A DNA stretch of 64,000 nt, from the NCBI GenBank assembly GCA_036936605.1, contig JAUPFV010000005.1, positions 46,272,742-46,336,741 on the forward strand, given 5' to 3'. The stretch comes from Limnanthes douglasii subsp. nivea (Eukaryota > Streptophyta > Magnoliopsida > Brassicales > Limnanthaceae). The notes below the pieces were generated by a model. It saw only the letters and a program-made list of their open reading frames with translations. It was not told the DNA's origin and made no database searches. Below are positions 31,581-41,636 of the stretch, in pieces. Each line of letters starts with the position of its first letter. Positions within the stretch are counted from its first letter, which is position 1. The translations under genes were made by a program, and so were the position numbers.

Positions 31581-33416
31581 GTGGGACTTCCCTTGGGGTC
31601 ATTACCCGTCGACGATCCCAGAGAAGCTCCCATTTTTTTAACCACCGATGAAGAATGCGAAAAACACTAGTTTACCGAAGGAAAGGTTTTACGGATCGGA
31701 ATCGAATTGTCACCAGGCTTCAAGAAACAGTTGTTATTATTGCTACAGGAGAATTTAGATTTATTTGCGTGGTGTTCGAAGGATGTGACCGGAGTCCCAG
31801 AGAACCATGTGATTCATAAGCTAACTATCAACAAAAATTTCAGACCCATTTCACAAAAGCGTCGAGCTTTTTCCCCAGAAAAGGCAGAAATCATTCTGAG
31901 AGAAGTTGAAAGAATGCTCAGCGTCGGGCACATCAAAGAATCAAGTTACCCGCTCTGGACGTCCAATCCTGTCCTGGTAAAAAAGAAGAACGGGAAGTGG
32001 AGGATGTGTGTGGACTTTACTGATCTTAATCGAGCATGCCCAAAGGATCCCTTCCCGATGCCAAGAATTGACCAGTTGGTGGATTCCACGTCAGGAAACA
32101 TATTACTTTCTTTTATCGACGCGTATGCAGGCTACAACCAAATCAAGTTGCACCCAGCGGATCAGAAAAACTCAATATTTATCACGGGCCGAGGCTTATA
32201 TTGCTATAAGGTTATGCCGTTCGGATTAAAAAAACGCTGGAGCGACTTATCAAAGGTTGGTTAACAAGACCTTTGATTGCCAGATAGGGAGGAATATGGA
32301 AGTCTACATCGATGACATGCTAGTGAAGAGTGGCACCGACGAGGACCATCTCGCCGATTTGAGGGAAACCTTTGATAATCTAAGGGGTATAAATCTCAAG
32401 CTAAACCCGGAGAAATGCTCTTTTGGGGTAAGGTCAGGCAAGTTCCTGGGTTCTTTGTTAGCGAAAAAGGAATCGAGGCAGACCCGACCCAATTACAAGC
32501 TCTTACCGACATGACACCGCCTAAGAATATCAAGGAGATCCAGATATTAATCAGGCGTCTCGCGGCCTTGAATCGATTTATCTCTCGTTCATCTGACAAG
32601 TGCGCTCCATTTTTTCAGGTTTTGAGAAACGCCAAGAATTTTGTTTGGACCCCGGCTTGCAGCGCAACCTTTTTAGGGATCAAAACTTATTTATCATCCT
32701 TGAACCTTCTAACAAATCCCCTGATAGGGGAGACTTTTTTTCTTTACATAGCGGTTTCAGATTTTGCAATACGTGCGGCTCTGATCAGTGAATCGGGAAC
32801 GGTCCCCAAAGCGGTATACTCTGTGAGCAAAAGCTTACTGGATGCGGAGACACAGTATTTGAAGTTGGAGAAAATTTCCCTAGCCTTGGTGACCGCGGCA
32901 CAAAAAATGCGGCCGTATTTCCAGGCCCACCCCATTGTCGTCCGAACTTCGTTTCCACTCAAGTACGTGCTTCAGCGACCAGACATGTCAGGAAGAATGT
33001 CTAAATGGTTGGTCGAGTTAGGTGATTTTGATATCAACTTTGAGCCACAGACAGCTATCAAAGGCCAGGTTCTGGCCGATTTTATAGTCGAATTCCATTC
33101 CGACTGCCCGGACCAAGACGCGTCGCCTGAAGAGGACGAACCAGATGAGTGGGTTATCCGAACCGATGGTGGGTCGAACGTCAATGGATGCGGTGCGGGC
33201 GTACAGATAGTCACCCCAACGGGCATAAGTATGCATCAGACAATCCGATTTAGTTTCCCCACTTCTAACAACGAAGCAGAATATGAAGCTGCCCTGGCCG
33301 GTTTGCGACTAGCACAGGTATGCGGAGCTACGCATGTGCGTCTTGTTAGTGATTCTCAACTTTTGATCAATCAAGCCTCGGGAGCGTCGGAAGCTAGGAA
33401 AGAACATCTGATTTAG
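31575..33416 (+). pseudogene. Tat-C RT, RNase H and archaeal-type RNase H, unit 1
   Basis: RT: YPLWTSNPVLVKKKNGKWRM, the catalytic VDFTDLNRACPKDPF and LLSFIDAYAGYNQIKL, VMPFGLK, then one extra A (near 32230) shifts the frame before MEVYIDDMLVK. A second, shared one-base loss follows FLG near 32450. RNase H: LNRFISRSSDKCAPFFQ and YLKLEKISLALVTAAQKM. The second RNase H: IRTDGGSNVNGCGAG, NNEAEYEAALAGL and LVSDSQLLINQ, with all three acidic residues present. TAG at 33414 ends the frame. Dual RNase H defines the Tat lineage. Confidence 0.88.
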
Positions 33417-34873
33417 TACTTAGCAGCATTACGAGTGTTAGCCGCTTCGTTTGCCAAGGTAACGTATGAGCATGTCCCAAGAACCAAAAATATGGTAGCC
33501 GACTCCCTAACATGGGCCTCTTGCTCAAGCAGTTACCCCTAGGTAACTGACCAAGAAAACCCGTCGATCATAAAGAGGAGAGAGTTGGATTATCGACCAG
33601 AAATTGCTTGTCAGGTGTCTTCAATAACTATTTCAGATTGGAGAAGGGATATTATTTCTTTAATGGCCGAAGGATTACTACTAGACGATAGTATCTCGCT
33701 CGGAAGATACGAAACAAAGCCCGGGGCTACGTTTTATTGGGGGACATATTATACAAAAAGTCGTTTAGCAGGCTTTTACTGAGATGCTTGGGGGTAAATG
33801 AGTCACATATCATTGTATCCGAGTTACACGACGGAGAGGGCGCGACTCATTGGGGTTACAAAGCACTGATAAGAAGAATTTTTCTCGCCGATTTTTTATT
33901 GGCCAACGTTAACGGCTGATGCTCAGCAGATAGTAAAAACATGCGACACTTTTCAAAGATTCACGAATGCAATAAACATGCCCGCAACCCATTTAGAATC
34001 CATATCTGAAGGCTTACCTTTCGATCGATAGGGAATCGATCTCCTAGGGCCATTACCGATGGCATCTGGTGGAAGACAAACGATCGTGGTGGCTGTGGAC
34101 TACTTTTCTAAATGGGTAGAAGCCGAGCCATTATCGGCTACAAAGACTAAGGATATCATCAGATTTATTTGGTCAAATATCTGCTGTAGGTTTGGGGTAC
34201 CTCAGAAGCTCACCATGGATAACGGACCTCAGTTTGACAGCAGTGAGATGAAATCTTTTTGTACAACCCATAGGATTAGGCAATGCTTCTCTTCCCCTTT
34301 TCATCCCGAAGCGAACGGGCAAGTCGAAGTTACAAACCGAACCATTTTGGACGGACTCAAAAAGAACCTAGAAGGAAAATCTGGAAATGGCCGGATTACT
34401 TGTAGGAAGTGTTGTGGGCTTACCTAACTACACCTCGAACGACGACTAAAGAATTGCATTATGTCTTAGTATATGGAATGGATGCGCTCACCCCAGCAGA
34501 GTCAATCTTCCTATCTTTTAGGGTCGGTAGCTATGACGGAAATAAAAATGAGGGCGACCAACGACTAGCTCTAGACCTGATAGAAGAAAAACGGTACCGA
34601 GCTCAACTAAATTCTTTACATTATCAGACCCTAATGATGAGTCGGTATGCGTCAAAAGTGCGCCGGCAGGAGTTCAAAGTTGGAGATAGGGCTTTGAGAA
34701 GAGTTTTTCTGCATACCAAAGACAAAAGCCTCGGTAAGCTCGCCCCAAACTGAGAAGGACCGTACAAAGTGGTGGAATGAGTTAAGAGCGGGACATATTG
34801 GTTGCAGGACAAGCTCAGACGTTCATTAAGGCTCCCGTGGAACATTGAACATTTGAAATTATATTTGGAGTAA
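33417..34873 (+). pseudogene. Tat-C integrase, unit 1
   Basis: After the RNase H tail (VTYEHVPRTKNMVADSL) come broken pieces of the integrase zinc region, then the core 34059-34427: Asp in VAVDYFSKWVEAEPL, Asp in MDNGPQFDSSEM and Glu in NGQVEVTNRTILDGLK, the DDE triad. The C-terminal part (34409-34753) is in another frame: MLWAYLTTPRTTTKEL, VYGMDALTPAES and KVRRQEFKVGDRALR. It ends WNIEHLKLYLE at 34873. Several stops show it is dead. Confidence 0.87.
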
Positions 34874-35533
34874 TTTTGTTGATTTTTGTAAACTTTGTAA
34901 GCAGTGTTTGTGTAAAAACCTTTGGTCGGGGATGTACTCTTTCCTACCTTGGTGTCGCGAGACAGTTTTAATGAGGCATCCATAGCAACCGACATTTTTA
35001 ATCCAAAAGTTTGCCTTTAAATCTCAAAAGTATTAAAAAGGAGTCCGTCAGCTGACGAGCTGATGGACAATTTTTTAGTAATCTTAATTGCTCAACAGAA
35101 CCTTCATAGGTTTTTCAGTGTTTAAACTGATCTACAATTTAATTCCCGACCCTATGGGAAGATTTTCGATTCTACATTGATCAACAAAACCTTCATAGGT
35201 TTTTCAGTTTTTAAACTGATCTACGATTTAATTCCCGACCCTATGGGAAGATTTTCGATTCTACATTGATCAACAGAAAGTATCGATGCTCGACCTGTTC
35301 GATATTATCGGGAGTCTCGCCTGGAGGACAGGCAGGATGAAAGAGCAGAGCAATACCCAAAGGATAACCGGGGGATCTCTGCTGGTTATACTTCGGATGA
35401 CTCGTCGGGAAGAGAGTACCGGCGTAAGGAAAGGCTAAACAAGCGCACACAGAAAAACAATTCCCGATAGAATAGGGCACCCCGTTCTGACTCTCCCAAG
35501 TTCAAGAAGGGTAGTGCTGAGAAACGAACGCGA

Positions 35534-36511
35534 GTGTCGTTCGAAAAAGAAAAGATGCAAACAGACAGCAGAGAGGAGCGGGTAGTTCTACCTCAGGTCC
35601 AGTGGCAACCATCAAATAGCCAGAACCAGGGGTACCGTGTCAGTAGCCAGTTCATCAGCCCGGGAGATGAAGGTCTGTATGGGATTCAGACCGAGGGGCT
35701 TGGAAGCGGAGCATGCAGATTCAGAATGAATTGGAGAGCTTCACCGTTGTCCGACAAAATATGATCGGGACATCTCCCGAAGAGGTTTGACGTTTCCAAG
35801 TTGGAGAAGTATGATGGTAAGAGGGCTCCAGATAATCATTTGGAAGCCTTCAAGAACTTTATGTTGAGTTTCGAAAACGACGATAAACTATTATGCCAGG
35901 CATTTTCGATGACCTTCAGGGATCGGGCGTCTAAGTGGTACAACCGGCTACCACAGGGTTGTATTAAAAACTTTGGGATGTTCTGGATGATGTTCCGTCA
36001 GCATTTTGTGGGAAGCAAAAGTTTCCGAGCCAACGAAGATACTATCATGAACTGTAAATAGAGGCTAGGAGAGAGCCTCATGGATTACACCAGGCGTTTT
36101 ATTGATGCTAAGACCGACCTGGATCATTGCGAAGAGAACGTGGCACTAACTGGGTATTGCTTAGGGTTGCTTCCAGGACCGATGAAGCAAGCGGTTACTA
36201 AAAAGCAAGCTTTTACTTTTTCCGCCCTTCTGGCTCAGGTGGAAAAGCAGATACTGATAGAAAAAACCGAGGCGTCTGAATTAGCTGCGCAAATTCAACA
36301 GAGCGCGCAAGCGTTGGTCGTTATAAAACAGGTGGCTCAATCTAGCTATGCTCAGCAAGTCCAGCCAGTCAGCACAATACCACCGACCCAGTCCTTACCA
36401 ATCAAGCCTCTGGCTTCCCAGAGCCAAAAAGCACAGCAGACGAACCAAGTCTTCTCGCGACCCATATCTAATAAGTGGATCCGACCTGCGTACTTTGCTG
36501 ACTTGACATAA
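35534..36511 (+). pseudogene. Tat-C gag core, unit 2
   Basis: Protein-identical to unit 1 over this span, including both internal stops (TGA 35762, TAG 36059) and the terminal TAA. Sharing of stops dates the duplication to after inactivation. Confidence 0.85.
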
Positions 36512-36514
36512 TGC

Positions 36515-37522
36515 GTGTCTTCAATCCACATACCAACGCCTCAGGAGCACAGGAACAACCGGTATTGTCGCTACCATGAAGACGTGGGACACGATACTAA
36601 GGATTGCATTGCTCTCAAAAAGAAGATACAAATTCTGATAGAACATGGAAACCTACTCGAGTACGTAAAAAAGAAAGTGCAACAAGGCGCAACTTCGAAA
36701 GAAATCGTGACGATGCCGAAGTCCGAAACAACCATGATGATTTCCGAAGTAACCGACCCTTTTGATGTCTCCATCGAGTATCTCGATCCGGATGTAAATT
36801 GTAACCTTATCGGGGTCATCGAAGAGGAAGCTACGGAAAGTAACGGGAACTTAAGAAACCTTTGTCGATTTTTTGAATCATTGACTATTTTTGGGGGTAA
36901 ATCTATGGTAGGGATCACGCACTCCTCCAGAAAGCGACATATTGTGAACCTGGCTGCTCAGTTGGAAGCTCGGCCCTATCCCCATTTAAAAGGCATCCTT
37001 TCACCAATTCTGTATTTCAACGACGACGACATGAGAGATATAGCCCCCCCCCCCCATGAAGACGTCGTCGTTATTGGGGCGACCATTACGGGGGAGGAGG
37101 TCCGACGCATCTTAGTAGACACCGGTAGCTCTGCCAACATAATCTTTGCATCAACTTTCGCGAAGTTCAGGGCGCCCTCGGTCATTACACGGTCGGATCG
37201 AACTATTGTAGGGTTTACAGGTTCGGCAACAGACGTGATTGGTGAGTTTGAAGGCATCGTTCAGCTTGGCCGCAGACCATTCAAGAAGAAGGTCACTGTT
37301 TTATTCGTCGTGGTAGACGCACCAGCCTCTCATAATACGATTTTTGGCAGATCGTGGCTGTCACGAATGCACGCGGTGTCGTCCACGGTTCATCAATGTT
37401 TGAAGTACGTGGTCGGGAACAACGTAAGGGTAGTGCGAAGCAGCCAGAAAGCGGCAAGAGAATGTTACCGAGCGGCTTTAGCACCAAAAAAGGATCAAGA
37501 GATGGAGCAAGTGCGGGACTAG
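36515..37522 (+). CDS. Tat-C gag zinc knuckle and aspartic protease, unit 2
   Basis: Same domains as the first copy: CCHC-like segment, then ILVDTGSSANIIF. It has one Pro fewer in the poly-Pro tract and three changes (GATITGEE, GSATDV and DVIGEF) relative to unit 1. The closing stop is again TAG CAA TTA (37520-37528), the candidate readthrough context. Confidence 0.82.
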   Translation: MSSIHIPTPQEHRNNRYCRYHEDVGHDTKDCIALKKKIQILIEHGNLLEYVKKKVQQGATSKEIVTMPKSETTMMISEVTDPFDVSIEYLDPDVNCNLIGVIEEEATESNGNLRNLCRFFESLTIFGGKSMVGITHSSRKRHIVNLAAQLEARPYPHLKGILSPILYFNDDDMRDIAPPPHEDVVVIGATITGEEVRRILVDTGSSANIIFASTFAKFRAPSVITRSDRTIVGFTGSATDVIGEFEGIVQLGRRPFKKKVTVLFVVVDAPASHNTIFGRSWLSRMHAVSSTVHQCLKYVVGNNVRVVRSSQKAARECYRAALAPKKDQEMEQVRD

Positions 37523-39363
37523 CAATTAGTGGGACTTCCCTTGGGGTCATTACCCGTCGACGATCCCAGAGAAGCTCCCATTTTTTTAACCACCGATGAA
37601 GAATGCGAAAAACACTAGTTTACCGAAGGAAAGGTTTTACGGATCGGAATCGAATTGTCACCAGGCTTCAAGAAACAGTTGTTATTATTGCTACAGGAGA
37701 ATTTAGATTTATTTGCGTGGTGTTCGAAGGATGTGACCGGAGTCCCAGAGAACCATGTGATTCATAAGCTAACTATCAACAAAAATTTCAGACCCATTTC
37801 ACAAAAGCGTCGAGCTTTTTCCCCAGAAAAGGCAGAAATCATTCTGAGAGAAGTTGAAAGAATGCTCAGCGTCGGGCACATCAAAGAATCAAGTTACCCG
37901 CTCTGGACGTCCAATCCTGTCCTGGTAAAAAAGAAGAACGGGAAGTGGAGGATGTGTGTGGACTTTACTGATCTTAATCGAGCATGCCCAAAGGATCCCT
38001 TCCCGATGCCAAGAATTGACCAGTTGGTGGATTCCACGTCAGGAAACATATTACTTTCTTTTATCGACGCGTATGCAGGCTACAACCAAATCAAGTTGCA
38101 CCCAGCGGATCAGAAAAACTCAATATTTATCACGGGCCGAGGCTTATATTGCTATAAGGTTATGCCGTTCGGATTAAAAAACGCTGGAGCGACTTATCAA
38201 AGGTTGGTTAACAAGACCTTTGATTGCCAGATAGGGAGGAATATGGAAGTCTACATCGATGACATGCTAGTGAAGAGTGGCACCGACGAGGACCATCTCG
38301 CCGATTTGAGGGAAACCTTTGATAATCTAAGGGGTATAAATCTCAAGCTAAACCCGGAGAAATGCTCTTTTGGGGTAAGGTCAGGCAAGTTCCTGGGTTC
38401 TTTGTTAGCGAAAAAGGAATCGAGGCAGACCCGACCCAATTACAAGCTCTTACCGACAGGACACCGCCTAAGAATATCAAGGAGATCCAGATATTAATCA
38501 GGCGTCTCGCGGCCTTGAATCGATTTATCTCTCGTTCATCTGACAAGTGCGCTCCATTTTTTCAGGTTTTGAGAAACGCCAAGAATTTTGTTTGGACCCC
38601 GGCTTGCAGCGCAACCTTTTTAGGGATCAAAACTTATTTATCATCCTCGAACCTTCTAACAAATCCCCTGATAGGGGAGACTTTTTTTCTTTACATAGCG
38701 GTTTCAGATTTTGCAATACGTGCGGCTCTGATCAGTGAATCGGGAACGGTCCCCAAAGCGGTATACTCTGTGAGCAAAAGCTTACTGGATGCGGAGACAC
38801 AGTATTTGAAGTTGGAGAAAATTTCCCTAGCCTTGGTGACCGCGGCACAAAAAATGCGTCCGTATTTCCAGGCCCACCCCATTGTCGTCCGAACTTCGTT
38901 TCCACTCAAGTACGTGCTTCAGCGACCAGACATGTCAGGAAGAATGTCTAAATGGTTGGTCGAGTTAGGTGATTTTGATATCAACTTTGAGCCACAGACA
39001 GCTATCAAAGGCCAGGTTCTGGCCGATTTTATAGTCGAATTCCATTCCGACTGCCCGGACCAAGACGCGTCGCCTGAAGAGGACGAACCAGATGAGTGGG
39101 TTATCCGAACCGATGGTGGGTCGAACGTCAATGGATGCGGTGCGGGCGTACAGATAGTCACCCCAACGGGCATAAGTATGCATCAGACAATCCGATTTAG
39201 TTTCCCCACTTCTAACAACGAAGCAGAATATGAAGCTGCCCTGGCCGGTTTGCGACTAGCACAGGTATGCGGAGCTACGCATGTGCGTCTTGTTAGTGAT
39301 TCTCAACTTTTGATCAATCAAGCCTCGGGAGCGTCGGAAGCTAGGAAAGAACATCTGATTTAG
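37523..39363 (+). pseudogene. Tat-C RT, RNase H and archaeal-type RNase H, unit 2
   Basis: Unit 2 lacks the extra A of unit 1, so RT stays open through VMPFGLKNAGATYQRLVNK and EVYIDDMLVK for 280 codons (37655-38497), the longest RT frame in C. The one-base loss after GKFLG and the TAG at 39361 are shared with unit 1. An earlier TAG near 37616 also interrupts the pro-RT linker. Confidence 0.87.
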
Positions 39364-40820
39364 TACTTAGCAGCATTACGAGTGTTAGCCGCGTCGTTTG
39401 CCAAGGTAACGTATGAGCATGTCCCAAGAACCAAAAATATGGTAGCCGACTCCCTAACATGGGCCTCTTGCTCAAGCAGTTACCCCTAGGTAACTGACCA
39501 AGAAAACCCGTCGATCATAAAGAGGAGAGAGTTGGATTATCGACCAGAAATTGCTTGTCAGGTGTCTTCAATAACTATTTCAGATTGGAGAAGGGATATT
39601 ATTTCTTTAATGGCCGAAGGATTACTACTAGACGATAGTATCTCGCTCGGAAGATACGAAACAAAGCCCGGGGCTACGTTTTATTGGGGGACATATTATA
39701 CAAAAAGTCGTTTAGCAGGCCTTTACTGAGATGCTTGGGGGTAAATGAGTCACATATCATTGTATCCGAGTTACACGACGGAGAGGGCGCGACTCATTGG
39801 GGTTACAAAGCACTGATAAGAAGAATTTTTCTCGCCGATTTTTTATTGGCCAACGTTAACGGCTGATGCTCAGCAGATAGTAAAAACATGCGACACTTTT
39901 CAAAGATTCACGAATGCAATAAACATGCCCGCAACCCCTTTAGAATCCATATCTGAAGGCTTACCTTTCGATCGATAGGGAATCGATCTCCTAGGGCCAT
40001 TACCGATGGCATCTGGTGGAAGACAAACGATCGTGGTGGCTGTGGACTACTTTTCTAAATGGGTAGAAGCCGAGCCATTATCGGCTACAAAGACTAAGGA
40101 TATCATCAGATTTATTTGGTCAAATATCTGCTGTAGGTTTGGGGTACCTCAGAAGCTCACCATGGATAACGGACCTCAGTTTGACAGCAGTGAGATGAAA
40201 TCTTTTTGTACAACCCATAGGATTAGGCAATGCTTCTCTTCCCCTTTTCATCCCGAAGCGAACGGGCAAGTCGAAGTTACAAACCGAACCATTTTGGACG
40301 GACTCAAAAAGAACCTAGAAGGAAAATCTGGAAATGGCCGGATTACTTGTAGGAAGTGTTGTGGGCTTACCTAACTACACCTCGAACGACGACTAAAGAA
40401 TTGCATTATGTCTTAGTATATGGAATGGATGCGCTCACCCCAGCAGAGTCAATCTTCCTATCTTTTAGGGTCGGTAGCTATGACGGAAATAAAAATGAGG
40501 GCGACCAACGACTAGCTCTAGACCTGATAGAAGAAAAACGGTACCGAGCTCAACTAAATTCTTTACATTATCAGACCCTAATGATGAGTCGGTATGCGTC
40601 AAAAGTGCGCCGGCAGGAGTTCAAAGTTGGAGATAGGGCTTTGAGAAGAGTTTTTCTGCATACCAAAGACAAAAGCCTCGGTAAGCTCGCCCCAAACTGA
40701 GAAGGACCGTACAAAGTGGTGGAATGAGTTAAGAGCGGGACATATTGGTTGCAGGACAAGCTCAGACGTTCATTAAGGCTCCCGTGGAACATTGAACATT
40801 TGAAATTATATTTGGAGTAA
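39364..40820 (+). pseudogene. Tat-C integrase, unit 2
   Basis: Core at 40006-40374 and C-terminal part at 40356-40700 with the same DDE residues and the same frame breaks as unit 1. Only two or three silent or single-base differences are seen (for example near 39394, 39721 and 39938). Confidence 0.86.
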
Positions 40821-41039
40821 TTTTGTTGATTTTTGTAAACTTTGTAAGCAGTGTTTGTGTAAAAACCTTTGGTCGGGGATGTACTCTTTCCTACCTTGGT
40901 GTCGCGAGACAGTTTTAATGAGGCATCCATAGCAACCGACATTTTTAATCCAAAAGTTTGCCTTTAAATCTCAAAAGTATTAAAAAGGAGTCCGTCAGCT
41001 GACGAGCTGATGGACAATTTTTTAGTAATCTTAATTGCT

Positions 41040-41500
41040 CAACAGAACCTTCATAGGTTTTTCAGTGTTTAAACTGATCTACAATTTAATTCCCGACCCT
41101 ATGGGAAGATTTTCGATTCTACATTGATCAACAAAACCTTCATAGGTTTTTCAGTTTTTAAACTGATCTACGATTTAATTCCCGACCCTATGGGAAGATT
41201 TTCGATTCTACATTGATCAACAGAACTTTCATAGGTTTTTTAGTGTTTAAACTGATCTACAATTTTATTCCCGACCCTATGGGAAGATTTTCAATTCTAC
41301 GTTGATCAACAGTTTTTCATAGATTTTTCAGTGTTTAAACTGATCTACAATTTAATTCCCGACCCTATGGGAAGATTTTCAATTCTACAGTGATCAACAG
41401 AACCTTTATAAGTTTTTCAGTGTTCGAACTGATCCACATTTAATTGCCGACCCTATGGGAAGATTTTTAATTTTACATGGATCGACCAAACCTTACATGA
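41040..41500. repeat. 89-bp tandem repeat array in Tat-C 3' region
   Basis: CAACAGAAC-like words recur at 41040, 41129, 41218, about 41307, 41395 and 41480, each followed by TCATAGGTTTTTCAGTG, AAACTGATCTACA and CCCGACCCTATGGGAAG. Two copies of it end unit 1 (35093-35278), so the duplication breakpoint lies within this array. Confidence 0.9.
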
Positions 41501-41636
41501 TTTTTTGATATTCTACCAACTATGAATTTATAAAAGCATAGTGCAAATAACATCACAATTGTGGATATTGATTGTTCAGAAATATCGGTTGCAAAAACGG
41601 TCTAAAAGGATTCTACAGATCCAGCAGTTGCATAAT

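Larger units (their letters stand above)
29329..35278 (+). repeat. Tat-C internal tandem duplication, unit 1
   Basis: The unit starts at GTATCGATGCTCGACC and ends in CAACAGAA inside the 89-bp repeat array. Unit 2 (35280-41225) follows after one extra base. By eye they differ at 11 substitutions, a C-tract (15 versus 12) and one A in a homopolymer near 32230. Premature stops are shared. Confidence 0.93.
35280..41225 (+). repeat. Tat-C internal tandem duplication, unit 2
   Basis: Copy of 29329-35278 shifted by 5951, then 5948, then 5947 bases as two small indels are passed. It continues smoothly into the 89-bp array and the rest of the element, so unit 2 joins the original 3' part and unit 1 the original 5' part. 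Confidence 0.93.
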
